A stretch of 64,000 nt of DNA from Vibrio hippocampi (GTDB lineage: Bacteria > Pseudomonadota > Gammaproteobacteria > Enterobacterales > Vibrionaceae), in the NCBI RefSeq assembly GCF_921292975.1, contig NZ_CAKLCM010000003.1:1116001-1180000 (forward strand), given 5' to 3'. Shown here in pieces: positions 25,694 to 34,472 of the stretch (positions are counted from its first letter, which is position 1; the number at the start of each line of letters is the position of its first letter). Below the pieces are notes generated by a model. That model searched no databases, was not told where the DNA came from, and saw only the letters and a program-made list of their open reading frames with translations. Position numbers and translations under genes: made by a program.

Positions 25694-27151
25694 ATGGCAG
25701 TGACAATCTTACTGATCGAAGACTCAAACTCTTTGGCGGTACTGTATAAGCAATTTTTAAAAGATGAACCATACAATATTATCCATGCGGAAACGGGTGC
25801 CGAGGCGATACGCACGCTAGAGCGAACCACCCCCGCCCTGGTTATTCTCGATCTACAACTGCCTGATATGCAAGGCGACGAGATTCTGTCTTGGATGGAA
25901 AACAAGAGTCTGGATATTCCAGTGATTGTCGCCACCGCTCACGGTAGCGTTGATATCGCAGTCAACATGATTCAAAAGGGCGCAAAAGACTTCTTAGAAA
26001 AACCGATTCGTTCCAGTCGATTAAAAACCTCTGTCGCTATTCATCTTAAGCAAGCCAAACTGGAAACCATGCTCACCAACATCAAGGAGAAGCTGGACAG
26101 AGATCGATTTCATGACTTTATTGGTGCCAGTATTCCGATGCAAAACATCTATAAGGTGATCGATTCCGTTGCCTCGACCACCGCCAGTGTGTTTATTGTC
26201 GGCGAGAGCGGCACTGGTAAAGAGGTCTGTGCCAACGCCATTCATAAAGAGAGCAATCGCCACGATAAGCCGTTTATCGCCATCAACTGCGGCGCGATCC
26301 CCAAAGATCTGATGGAGAGTGAAATTTTTGGTCACACCAAAGGGGCTTTTACCGGTGCGACCCTCGACCGCAAAGGCGCCGCGTCAATGGCCGACGGTGG
26401 CACACTGTTTTTAGATGAATTGTGCGAAATGGAGCTAGAAATGCAGAAAAAGTTACTGCGATTTTTGCAAACTGGCACCTTTAGCCCGCTAGGCAGTAGC
26501 AAAGAACACAAGGTCGATGTGCGTATCATTTGTGCTACCAATAGAGACCCGTTACAAGAAGTGGAACAAGGTCGGTTCCGTGAAGATCTCTATTACCGCG
26601 TGCATGTTGTGCCATTGAATATGCCGCCATTGCGAGATCGTGATGAGGATATTATCACCTTGGCTCAACACTTCTTGCGTCTCTACGCCAAGCAAGATAA
26701 CCGTAAGTTTGAATCCATTAGCCAAGATGCCCAACGCTTCCTTAAACGCTATCGCTGGCCCGGCAACGTTAGGCAGTTGCAGAATGTTATCCGCAGCATC
26801 GTGGTATTGAACGATGAAAAATCCCTCGGTGTGCAACATCTGCCCAATGAGATCAAAGTCAAAACAAGCCCAGCAAAATCATCGGGACCTACGCACAGTA
26901 TTGAGCTTGAAACGCCTCAGCTATCAATTGAAACCTCTGCCTATGTGACTGCCAACACAGCAGCACCAATGCCGACCAATTCTGCTCAGCCAATCCGTCC
27001 AATGTGGCAAATAGAGCGCGATGCGATACAGCAAGCGATTGATCATTGCGACGGTAATGTGCTGAATGCCGCGATGCTGTTGGAGTTGAGTCCATCCACC
27101 ATCTATCGCAAGAAGCAAGCATGGGAAGCCGAGGAAAACGCCTTTGAGTAA
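25694..27151 (+). CDS. sypG: SypG, sigma-54-dependent response regulator of the syp locus
   Basis: A 485-residue NtrC-type activator. The receiver has phospho-acceptor Asp53 (VILDLQLP), the AAA+ domain has Walker A GESGTGKE (170-177) and the sigma-54 contact loop GAFTGA (217-222), and the C-terminal Fis-type helix-turn-helix reads NVLNAAMLLELSPSTIYRKK. It would activate the sigma-54 promoters found before sypA, sypI, sypM and sypP. In V. fischeri its kinase is SypF with RscS; no sypF is present here, so the cognate kinase is unlinked. The ATG follows AAGGTGGA. Confidence 0.93.
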   Translation: MAVTILLIEDSNSLAVLYKQFLKDEPYNIIHAETGAEAIRTLERTTPALVILDLQLPDMQGDEILSWMENKSLDIPVIVATAHGSVDIAVNMIQKGAKDFLEKPIRSSRLKTSVAIHLKQAKLETMLTNIKEKLDRDRFHDFIGASIPMQNIYKVIDSVASTTASVFIVGESGTGKEVCANAIHKESNRHDKPFIAINCGAIPKDLMESEIFGHTKGAFTGATLDRKGAASMADGGTLFLDELCEMELEMQKKLLRFLQTGTFSPLGSSKEHKVDVRIICATNRDPLQEVEQGRFREDLYYRVHVVPLNMPPLRDRDEDIITLAQHFLRLYAKQDNRKFESISQDAQRFLKRYRWPGNVRQLQNVIRSIVVLNDEKSLGVQHLPNEIKVKTSPAKSSGPTHSIELETPQLSIETSAYVTANTAAPMPTNSAQPIRPMWQIERDAIQQAIDHCDGNVLNAAMLLELSPSTIYRKKQAWEAEENAFE

Positions 27152-28235
27152 ATGGGTTTGGTTGCTCACCGACAGCAAAGGATTTGGCGGTATCGAAAGC
27201 CATATCCTTGCGCTGGCGTCTGGGCTATTAAGCCATGAAATTAAAGTCCGAGTGATCCTGCTTTCAGACTACGATCATCAATCGTTACTGATCCCTCAAC
27301 TCGAACGTCAGTGTATTCCCTATACGGCGCTCAATCGTCAATATTCAAGTGAAGACTCAAAACAAGACGCAACAAAAAAATACGCAAAGAGCAACCTACT
27401 GGGTCGCCTTGCGCAGCTTTGGCAACAAACCAAGGACAAACCGGACGTTATTCATAGCCACGGATATAAAGCGTCACTGTTGATTCGTGCCGCCAAAGCT
27501 CTCTCCATTGTGCCCAAAGACCTTGTCGTTGCGACCACATTCCACGCGGGCGAAACGCCGACCGGACGCGTTCGATTCTATGACTGGCTGGACCGCTATA
27601 CCGCTTTTCTGAGTCCAATAAGAATTGCCGTCAGCCGTCCGATACAAAACAAGATCCCGGTTACGAGTCAACGGGTTAACAATTTCGTCGCCGATGCCCC
27701 GCTCTCCAAAGGGGAAAAGATCGCCTTTGTCGGCCGTCTAAGCCATGAAAAAGGCCCTGACCGATATTTGCAATTGGCACAACAAATTCCTCACTGCGAA
27801 TTTCATCTGTTTGGCTCAGGTCCTATGGAAGAGGTTTTGGAAGGTGAAGCCACCCACAACGTTCAATTTCACGGTCATCAAGTGGATATGGAACCCGTGT
27901 GGGCGCAAATTGGTCTGCTTGTTCTGACTTCCCGCTTTGAGGGGTTACCGATGTCGGCATTGGAAGCGATGGTTCGAGGTATCCCTGTCATTAGCTTTGC
28001 CGTGGGCGAGATACCAAGCCTGATTGTTAATGGCAAAAATGGCTGGATCGTTGACGATATTCCGACAATGGCCATCCAGATTGAGGCCTACCTCAACTCA
28101 AGCGCTAGTGAGCGCCAAGCGATTAAACAGTATGCCAGAACGACCATTATCGATCACTACTCCTATCAAGCGGTGATCCCTCAGTTGTTGCAGCTCTATT
28201 TTGGTCGGTTAGATCCAGCTCCACGTCTTCAATAA
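27144..28235 (+). CDS. sypH: SypH, family 4 glycosyltransferase
   Basis: A 363-residue GT-B glycosyltransferase. The N-terminus has TDSKGFGGIESHILALASGL; the nucleotide-sugar domain shows IAFVGRLSHEKGPDRYLQLA and SRFEGLPMSALEAMVRGIPV, the E-x7-E-like motif of GT4. It adds one sugar of the Syp repeat unit. Only a TTG at 27144 gives a suitable start, with GAGG upstream and an 8-nt overlap with sypG; there is no in-frame ATG until about residue 225, so the TTG start is well supported. Confidence 0.88.
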   Translation: MSKWVWLLTDSKGFGGIESHILALASGLLSHEIKVRVILLSDYDHQSLLIPQLERQCIPYTALNRQYSSEDSKQDATKKYAKSNLLGRLAQLWQQTKDKPDVIHSHGYKASLLIRAAKALSIVPKDLVVATTFHAGETPTGRVRFYDWLDRYTAFLSPIRIAVSRPIQNKIPVTSQRVNNFVADAPLSKGEKIAFVGRLSHEKGPDRYLQLAQQIPHCEFHLFGSGPMEEVLEGEATHNVQFHGHQVDMEPVWAQIGLLVLTSRFEGLPMSALEAMVRGIPVISFAVGEIPSLIVNGKNGWIVDDIPTMAIQIEAYLNSSASERQAIKQYARTTIIDHYSYQAVIPQLLQLYFGRLDPAPRLQ

Positions 28236-28262
28236 TCACTATGGATTCGACTTTCATCCTGA

Positions 28263-28277
28263 TTCTCAAAATGAGAA
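28263..28277 (+). promoter_or_regulatory. SypG-box-like enhancer upstream of sypI
   Basis: TTCTCAAAATGAGAA is a perfect 6-3-6 palindrome, identical in both arms to the one before sypA, 60 bp upstream of a sigma-54 promoter. Confidence 0.75.
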
Positions 28278-28337
28278 AACCGCCTCACGTCAAAGTAGAA
28301 AAAATATAATCACATGATTTAATTAAATAAATTATAT

Positions 28338-28353
28338 TGGCACCACTATTGCT
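28338..28353 (+). promoter_or_regulatory. Sigma-54 promoter of sypI
   Basis: TGGCACCACTATTGCT matches the sigma-54 consensus at every position except the weak purine at position 7. The start is expected near 28364, 34 nt before the sypI ATG. Confidence 0.88.
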
Positions 28354-28397
28354 CCTTTTAGACACAGCAAGCTATTTTGTTTTCAAGGAGCACACAC

Positions 28398-29621
28398 ATG
28401 GTCAATATTCTCTATGCACATTACGGTGAAGAGTGGATTCGCGGCAGTGAACAGTGCTTATTGAATCTTTTAGACCACATAGATAAACGTCATTTTCAGC
28501 CGATAGTGTGGAGTAACAACCAAGTTCTGTGCCAGCGAACCGAAGCGATGCAGATCGCTACCCATCACGACACGTTTAGCTTGCTCGGATACGGTTATCG
28601 CGACAAGGCGTCTTTTTGGCAGTGGGGCAAGCTCGTCACTCGCGCTGTGAAACTGATACGCCGTCACCAGATTGGTCTTATCCATGTCAACAGCGCGGGT
28701 CCGTGTCAGTGGTTGGTGTTTGCAGCCAAACTATGTCAGGTGCCTCTCGTTACCCAACTGCATTCTCCTTATATTCTGAGCGAACGTTTTTACTCCGGCT
28801 GCTACGCCTCTTCCAAAATTATTGCAGTCAGCCATGCCGTGTCACACGATATTCTTGCTGATGGCTATCCCCACAAGCAGCTTGCCGTTATCCATAACGG
28901 TATTGCAGCGTTGCCAGCCAGTTTACATTCCCCCTATTGGGTACGCGAGCAGCTTGGTTTATCGCCAGAGACACGCCTGTTTGCCACCGTCGGCTCTCTG
29001 ATTCATCGCAAAGGGATCGATAGGCTGATCAACGCGCTAGCCCAGCTACACAGGCAAGGAGAAAAACGACACACGCAAGGAGAACAGCTGCATCTGCTGG
29101 TGATTGGTGACGGACCGTTAAAAAAGCAGCTACAAGATATTGCCAAGCAGCAACAGGTCGACCATTTGGTTACTTGGGCTGGTGAGCAACGAGATGTCTA
29201 TCAATGGTTGTCGGGGGGTATCGATGGATTTGTTAGCGGTGCAAGAGAAGAAGCGTTTGGATTGGTTGTCGCAGAAGCGGCTCTAGCCAAGTTACCCGTT
29301 ATCGCCCCCAACATTGGTGGGATTCCCGAGTTTGTCGCACATCAACACAGCGCCTTGCTCTATGATGATGACCAAGGATTACTGCAATGCTGGTCAGATC
29401 TACTGACTGATTTTGACACCCTCGCTCCAACATTGAGCGCAAATGCCCAGCAAACCGTGGCTCATAACTTAACACTCGACAATAACGCCAATAAAATCGA
29501 GCGCGTTTATCACCACGTACTAAGTGAACCAGCCCAGAATCACGTTAAGCTCTCCCGCTGCCTGCTGCCACTAAAAATCTATCTCGCCAAACGTCAATCA
29601 TCGGGAGCTAGCCATGCATGA
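28398..29621 (+). CDS. sypI: SypI, family 4 glycosyltransferase
   Basis: A 407-residue GT4 enzyme. Key stretches are GEEWIRGSEQCLLNLLDH near the start, GSLIHRKGIDRLINALAQL at the nucleotide-binding domain and SGAREEAFGLVVAEAALAKL (the EEAFG...E motif). It begins the second syp transcript, behind a sigma-54 promoter. The ATG at 28398 has AAGGAG upstream; the seven extra codons open before it would lack a ribosome site. It contains a 21-bp in-frame duplication (29049-29090) in the loop after IHRKG. Confidence 0.88.
   Translation: MVNILYAHYGEEWIRGSEQCLLNLLDHIDKRHFQPIVWSNNQVLCQRTEAMQIATHHDTFSLLGYGYRDKASFWQWGKLVTRAVKLIRRHQIGLIHVNSAGPCQWLVFAAKLCQVPLVTQLHSPYILSERFYSGCYASSKIIAVSHAVSHDILADGYPHKQLAVIHNGIAALPASLHSPYWVREQLGLSPETRLFATVGSLIHRKGIDRLINALAQLHRQGEKRHTQGEQLHLLVIGDGPLKKQLQDIAKQQQVDHLVTWAGEQRDVYQWLSGGIDGFVSGAREEAFGLVVAEAALAKLPVIAPNIGGIPEFVAHQHSALLYDDDQGLLQCWSDLLTDFDTLAPTLSANAQQTVAHNLTLDNNANKIERVYHHVLSEPAQNHVKLSRCLLPLKIYLAKRQSSGASHA
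29049..29090. repeat. In-frame tandem duplication, 2 x 21 bp, in sypI
   Basis: Two 21-bp units (CAC...AGGCAAGGAGAA type) share most positions and encode HRQGEKR and HTQGEQL. They lengthen a surface loop of the glycosyltransferase. Confidence 0.75.
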
Positions 29622-30795
29622 TCTTACCCAAAAGCATCTGTTTATCTTCGATCCCGTTCCATTTGCGGGTGGCTCAAAAGTGGCGACCAATACCATTTTA
29701 ACAGCCTATCCACGTCAGCAACTCGCCATTACCTTAGTCACGGCGCATGTCGATAGTTGGCACAACGTCCTTGAAACCTATGGCGATCAAGTTACGGTGC
29801 GAACCTTACCTTATGCTGAGTGGTTCAGTCACTGCAACGCTAAAGGCTTTTACTTACTCACCCTTTATCGCTTTATTGTCTGCTTTTGGCATGTTCTGAC
29901 CTGCCCCAAGATTGATGTGTTGATTGGCTCAACCCAGCCGGGCTCTGATATGGCAATCTATGGTCTGAAATGGCTGTTCTCCATTCCTGTGTTGCAACTG
30001 GTTCATGGTCCCGTCGGCAATTCAAGATCGGTGGGTAAGTGTCTTCAGTTCGCCGATGAGGTTCACTACCTCAATTCAACTAAGGACTCGATAACAACGG
30101 CACTGAGCACCCTCAATCTAACCCTAGACGATATTCATCACTATCCGTTCAGTAATGGCTTGGCTGACAACGATTGGCCAACTGCGAGTCGCCATCAGCA
30201 AATGCGGGTGTTATGGGCAGGCTCGCTGTTAAAGTGGAAACGCCTAGACGTGTTGCTTGAAGCGCTGCCAAAGATAACACCGCCGATTATCACCGACATC
30301 TGTTACATTCAGCCAAGCAACCCCAGTCTCGTCAGCGACGCTACGGATCCCATCACTTATAAGGATATGGCGAATATTCAATGGCACCAACAACCGGACA
30401 ATTTCGATCAAATCCGTGCCCACTGCTCGATCTTTGTCTCCACCAGCGAACGTGAGCCTTTCGGGCTTGCGATATTAGAAGCAATGGCGGCAGGGCTTTG
30501 TCCAGTGATTCCTCAAGACGGTGCCTATTGGGATCAGCAGCTCAGCGATGGTAAAAATTGTCTTAAATATCGACCCGCGGACAGTGTGGATTTAGCCAAC
30601 GCCATAACAAAACTCGCCGCCAATCCAACTTTAACCCAGCGACTTGCACAGTCAGCTCAGGCGGTTGCCGCAGGTTATAAAGCGGACACTTGCTATCAAG
30701 GTATTTATCAAGGCATTGACCGCCTTGTTAACCGCAACCCAAACTATTGCCACAAAACTATTACCACAAAACAGCAGGTCACTCGTGATGAATAA
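29614..30795 (+). CDS. sypJ: SypJ, glycosyltransferase
   Basis: A 393-residue GT4-type enzyme: FAGGSKVATNTIL near the N-terminus, VLWAGSLLKWKRLDVLLEAL in the nucleotide domain and SEREPFGLAILEAMAAGLCP as the E-x7-E motif. It adds a sugar to the Syp unit. It overlaps sypI by 8 nt and sypK by 8 nt, so translation is coupled. The final residues come from a 14-bp duplication (30742-30769), which is not a multiple of three, so the tail after NPNYCHK has probably been reshaped compared with relatives. Confidence 0.87.
   Translation: MHDLTQKHLFIFDPVPFAGGSKVATNTILTAYPRQQLAITLVTAHVDSWHNVLETYGDQVTVRTLPYAEWFSHCNAKGFYLLTLYRFIVCFWHVLTCPKIDVLIGSTQPGSDMAIYGLKWLFSIPVLQLVHGPVGNSRSVGKCLQFADEVHYLNSTKDSITTALSTLNLTLDDIHHYPFSNGLADNDWPTASRHQQMRVLWAGSLLKWKRLDVLLEALPKITPPIITDICYIQPSNPSLVSDATDPITYKDMANIQWHQQPDNFDQIRAHCSIFVSTSEREPFGLAILEAMAAGLCPVIPQDGAYWDQQLSDGKNCLKYRPADSVDLANAITKLAANPTLTQRLAQSAQAVAAGYKADTCYQGIYQGIDRLVNRNPNYCHKTITTKQQVTRDE
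30742..30769. repeat. Tandem duplication, 2 x 14 bp, at the 3' end of sypJ
   Basis: AACTATTGCCACAA and AACTATTACCACAA are adjacent with one mismatch. The unit is not divisible by three, so the copies are read in different frames. Confidence 0.85.
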
Positions 30796-32185
30796 GCCTC
30801 TTGCCAGCATCGCCGCTTACGGCATCAGTTTAGTGTTAACTCGCGGTATCACACTATTTATGCTGCCGTTTATCACCCATTACCTAACTCCGACAGAGCT
30901 TGGCAAACTGGAGCTGCTTGCCAGTTTTGGGGCACTGTTAGGCGTGGCGGTATCGCTTTGCTTGCATGAATCACTGTATCGCTACGCTGGCGTGCATACC
31001 TGTCAGAGAAAACAGTTTATCGTGGCGAATCGTATCATGTCGCTATCATGCCTGTTCGCGGTATTAGCCATTGTGCCCATTATCGGAATATTGTTGCCAC
31101 TGGCCACACAGCTTGATATCGACACTCGCTCGATTTTACTGGTCTGTGGCAACTTAGTCCTTACCGGACCGTTAATGATTTCTACCGCTTGGCTGAGAAT
31201 GCAAGATAAGGTGATCCCTTTTGCCCTAGTCAGCATCGGCGCCACCGTCATACAGGTGGTGATTATCGTGGTGAGCTTAATGTCGTCCGCGACCATTAAC
31301 GCCATATTGAGTGCTTCATTGATCGCAACCCTATTTCAACTGACCGCCTTTCAGTCTATCAATGGCTTTTTTTGGCGTCGTTTTCGTGTAACACAATGCA
31401 AACGCTATCTCACCTATGCCTTACCCTTGGTGCTGTCTGGCGTGGTCGCCTTTGGGGTCAACGGCGCCGAAAAATGGGTACTCGCCCTTGGAGCGTCTGT
31501 AGAACAACTGGCCTTATACGCTATCGCTGCTAAGTTTGCTTTGGCGCTCTGTTTACTGATTCAACCTTTCGGTATGTGGTGGATGCCAAAACGGTTTGCC
31601 TGCTTAAAGGCGGATAGGCAACAAACGACCAACACCACGGAATTAGGGTTATTATTTGCCTGTCTGCTTGCGATTGGTCTGTGTTTTTCAGTCCCTATCT
31701 TTATCGAATATGCACTCGATGATCAGTACCATTCTGCTAATCAACTGCTGGGCGTGGTATTGCTGATTGCCCTTTGTAAAGAGTTTGGCGAACTGCTTAA
31801 CCTTGGTTTATTAGCGCAAAAACGCACCCAGTGGCTGCTGATGATTAATATCGCCACAGCCCTGTCCTCTATCTTGCTCGCCTTGCTGCTGATCAATATC
31901 AGCACCCTTGCCATGCTTTACGGCATGCTTGCAGTCGCCGTGGCAAGATTGTGTGTGGTTGGCTATTTGAGCCAGCGCTGTGTTCGCCTCCCCTATAGAA
32001 CCGTCTATCTGGTATGTCTGTTTACCTTCACCGCGGCCTTGCTGCTGACTTCACCGCAAGTGGACTCCCTTTTCTGGCGATTATCATTAATCCTGCTTGC
32101 CCCTGTTTGTCTGATTCTGTTTGCTCAACAGTTTCGCAGTTTGCGTGACGATATTGGGCTTAGCATAAACAAAGGGAGTCACTGA
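30788..32185 (+). CDS. sypK: SypK, oligosaccharide flippase (Wzx-like)
   Basis: A 465-residue membrane protein with about 12-14 hydrophobic segments and the N-terminal pattern of polysaccharide flippases (ISLVLTRGITLFMLPFITHY, LTPTELGKLELLASFGALLG). It would turn the lipid-linked Syp repeat unit to the periplasmic face. The ATG at 30788 overlaps the sypJ stop by 8 nt. The frame is open 48 codons upstream, but that part lies inside sypJ and has no features of a flippase N-terminus. Confidence 0.9.
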   Translation: MNKPLASIAAYGISLVLTRGITLFMLPFITHYLTPTELGKLELLASFGALLGVAVSLCLHESLYRYAGVHTCQRKQFIVANRIMSLSCLFAVLAIVPIIGILLPLATQLDIDTRSILLVCGNLVLTGPLMISTAWLRMQDKVIPFALVSIGATVIQVVIIVVSLMSSATINAILSASLIATLFQLTAFQSINGFFWRRFRVTQCKRYLTYALPLVLSGVVAFGVNGAEKWVLALGASVEQLALYAIAAKFALALCLLIQPFGMWWMPKRFACLKADRQQTTNTTELGLLFACLLAIGLCFSVPIFIEYALDDQYHSANQLLGVVLLIALCKEFGELLNLGLLAQKRTQWLLMINIATALSSILLALLLINISTLAMLYGMLAVAVARLCVVGYLSQRCVRLPYRTVYLVCLFTFTAALLLTSPQVDSLFWRLSLILLAPVCLILFAQQFRSLRDDIGLSINKGSH

Positions 32186-32187
32186 AC

Positions 32188-33570
32188 ATGGTACGCGCCC
32201 AGCCTCAAGGCAAACCACATCTTATTACCGGCGTATTGCTGTCACTGACCGTGGGGTTGCTCTGGCTAGTGATTCCTCATCCGTTAACCGGGCTGGTCAT
32301 TAGCCTTGTGCCAATTGCCATTTTGTTTGCGCTTAGCCAGACTTTCTGGCTGGTGTCGCTGTTTATTGTGTTCTCCTTCTTTCGAATCCATGAAGTGATT
32401 CCGATGCTCTATCCTTTGAAAATCCCGCTGTTACTGTCGGCAGGCGCGCTCGCCTCTTTGCTTTGGCACACTACTATCAGTCAGTCGCTCAAACTCTATT
32501 GGCATCCCAGCTTCCGTTGGCTTTTTCTGTTTTGGGGCTTGGTGATCATTGGCGTCGTATTCGCCGCCAATAAAGGGGTGGCAATCAACATGTTTAAAGG
32601 GACGTACTGGAAAATCATGATCATGACCCTTGCCGTCGCATGGCTGATCACCTCAGACAAACAGCTCTCGCGCTTTTCTCTGTTGATGGTGTTGGCCGGT
32701 CTATTGGTAGGTTGTGTAGCGATCTATAACTCTGTCAATGGGATTGGCTTGGTTGAGGGGTCGCGCGTCACTATCGGCCGTGACTTTGGCTCGATGCTTG
32801 GCGACCCCAATGACCTTGCTCTAGTGTTAATGTTCCCGCTCGGTTTTTCTATTAGTCTGGCGACCACGGCATCAATTCACTCTGGTTTAAGGCTACTCTC
32901 CGCGGCGACCTCTGCGTTGCTGTTTGTTGCGATTATCGCCACACAAAGTCGCGGGGGTCTGCTCGGTGCTTTAGCGGTTTGTGCGGTATTCGCGTGGCGA
33001 ATGATTCCATCAAAAACCGTCTTGATTATTGTCGGTATTGTGGCTGCGTTAGCTCTGTTTGCGGCGGCGGGTATTTCGGATCGCGCTTCGGGAGGTGCGG
33101 CTGAGCAAGGGATTGACGCGTCAGCAATGGGACGCCTGTATGCTTGGGAGGCGGCGTTTAAGATGGCGCTGGATAATCCTATCTTTGGGGTTGGGTTAAA
33201 TAACTTCTACTTTAATTACTTTTTCTATAGCTCCCACTGGGACGGACTCAATCATGCCGTACACAGCACTTGGTTTGGGGTACTGGCTGAAACCGGATTC
33301 GTCGGACTCATTGTGTTTATCGGTTTCTGTGTGTCACTGATCAGAACCTCACGCCGAACCATCGCGGTATTGGCTAAACTCACCACGCCTCCGCCCTATC
33401 TGTTGGCAACGGCCCTCGCGACCTACAGCGGGCTTATTGGCACCATCGTCTCCGGTACTTTTCTGACCCAAGGCTTTAATTGGCCGATCTATATTCTTGC
33501 GGGATTGACTATCTCTGCATCACATATTGCGTCGCAAATTGAGAAACCCCATAAGCCAAATTGTAACTGA
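32188..33570 (+). CDS. sypL: SypL, O-antigen ligase/polymerase-like protein
   Basis: A 460-residue integral membrane protein of the Wzy_C/O-antigen ligase family. It shows about ten transmembrane helices, the QSRGGLLGAL motif and a large periplasmic loop with GRLYAWEAAFKMALDNPIFG, and later HAVHSTWFGVLAETG. It would polymerise repeat units or ligate the polymer. It starts two bases after the sypK stop region with GGGAG upstream. Confidence 0.9.
   Translation: MVRAQPQGKPHLITGVLLSLTVGLLWLVIPHPLTGLVISLVPIAILFALSQTFWLVSLFIVFSFFRIHEVIPMLYPLKIPLLLSAGALASLLWHTTISQSLKLYWHPSFRWLFLFWGLVIIGVVFAANKGVAINMFKGTYWKIMIMTLAVAWLITSDKQLSRFSLLMVLAGLLVGCVAIYNSVNGIGLVEGSRVTIGRDFGSMLGDPNDLALVLMFPLGFSISLATTASIHSGLRLLSAATSALLFVAIIATQSRGGLLGALAVCAVFAWRMIPSKTVLIIVGIVAALALFAAAGISDRASGGAAEQGIDASAMGRLYAWEAAFKMALDNPIFGVGLNNFYFNYFFYSSHWDGLNHAVHSTWFGVLAETGFVGLIVFIGFCVSLIRTSRRTIAVLAKLTTPPPYLLATALATYSGLIGTIVSGTFLTQGFNWPIYILAGLTISASHIASQIEKPHKPNCN
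33531..33545 (+). promoter_or_regulatory. Degenerate SypG-box-like site upstream of sypM
   Basis: GTCGCAAATTGAGAA matches the TTCTCANNNTGAGAA palindrome at 10 of 12 fixed positions, the right arm perfectly. It lies inside the end of sypL, 48 bp upstream of the sigma-54-like element. Confidence 0.5.
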
Positions 33571-33593
33571 CTGATTTTTAGCAAATATATTTT

Positions 33594-33609
33594 TGGCGTG
33601 CATTTTGTA
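33594..33609 (+). promoter_or_regulatory. Weak sigma-54-like promoter of sypM
   Basis: TGGCGTGCATTTTGTA keeps the -24 GG and TTG of the -12 element but has T for the -12 C. A start near 33620 would leave a 79-nt leader before sypM. Its position matches the sypM promoter known in V. fischeri. Confidence 0.5.
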
Positions 33610-33698
33610 ACTGTTTCTATCAACCCAGTTATCAAACCTGTCATTCACTCAGTGATGGATTGGATTTCCAATGATGATTCAATAGAGGACTTGTCCGT

Positions 33699-34472
33699 AT
33701 GAATGCCGACTCTATGCAACGCTTTAAATGCTGGCTGAAACAGCACCCTGATCCAAAAATGCAAAAGCTGTTCATTGGACTTAAACGTCTAAGAGCCTCT
33801 TCGTTGCCGACACCAAAACTGGTCAATCAGGTTATCTATGCCAGTTACACCTTTGGTCGAGATAGCCTTTCTACCCTACAACGCCTGTTTGTTGCCACTC
33901 CTGCCTTCAAAGGGCGTTGCCAACAATGTGGCGATGCACTCTACCTTTACGGAGGACTGCCTTATATTAGTGGTCCACTCAATATCACTGTTGGCGATGA
34001 GTGCCGCATTTCCGGTATGACCACCTTTAATGGTCGCAGCACTTTGGTGAACACAACGCGCCCTGAACTCTTAATTGGCAATAACGTCGGCATCGGTTGG
34101 CAGGTGACGATTTCCGTGGCGACTCAGGTAGTGATTGAAGATAACGTCAGGATCGCCGCAGGTTGCCAACTGTTTGGTTACTCGGGTCATCCGATTGATG
34201 CCAGAGATCGCGCGGCAGGCATGCCTGATGAAGAGAACCGCGTTGGCTCGATTGTATTGCAGCATGATGTATGGCTGGGCTCTGGCGTGCGAGTATTACC
34301 CGGCGTGACCGTGGGTGCTGGTACAATCGTCGCGGCGGGCAGTATCGTGACTCATGACCTTCCCCCGTACTGCTTAGCGGCGGGCGCACCGGTCAAGGTG
34401 ATTCGCTCATTAGAAACCCTTGGTCTTGATGCAAACCGTCGAGATGCGAATACTCGAGGTGCTTATGCGTGA
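33699..34472 (+). CDS. sypM: SypM, hexapeptide-repeat acetyltransferase
   Basis: A 257-residue left-handed beta-helix acyltransferase (LacA/NodL type): LLIGNNVGIGWQVTI, VVIEDNVRIAAGCQLFG, IVLQHDVWLGSGVRVLPGVT and the terminal PYCLAAGAPVKVIRSL. It would acetylate the Syp polysaccharide or its precursor. About 75 N-terminal residues before the helix, including GRCQQCGDALY, are less typical. The C-terminus has a 15-bp in-frame duplication. It overlaps sypN by 8 nt. Confidence 0.88.
   Translation: MNADSMQRFKCWLKQHPDPKMQKLFIGLKRLRASSLPTPKLVNQVIYASYTFGRDSLSTLQRLFVATPAFKGRCQQCGDALYLYGGLPYISGPLNITVGDECRISGMTTFNGRSTLVNTTRPELLIGNNVGIGWQVTISVATQVVIEDNVRIAAGCQLFGYSGHPIDARDRAAGMPDEENRVGSIVLQHDVWLGSGVRVLPGVTVGAGTIVAAGSIVTHDLPPYCLAAGAPVKVIRSLETLGLDANRRDANTRGAYA
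34428..34457. repeat. In-frame tandem duplication, 2 x 15 bp, at the 3' end of sypM
   Basis: GATGCAAACCGTCGA and GATGCGAATACTCGA (12 of 15 identical) encode DANRR and DANTR in the last residues of SypM. Confidence 0.75.

Noticed and set aside
30644..30787. Longer N-terminus for SypK
   Set aside because: These codons lie inside sypJ in another frame, lack a ribosome site and do not look like a flippase start; the ATG at 30788 is coupled to the sypJ stop.
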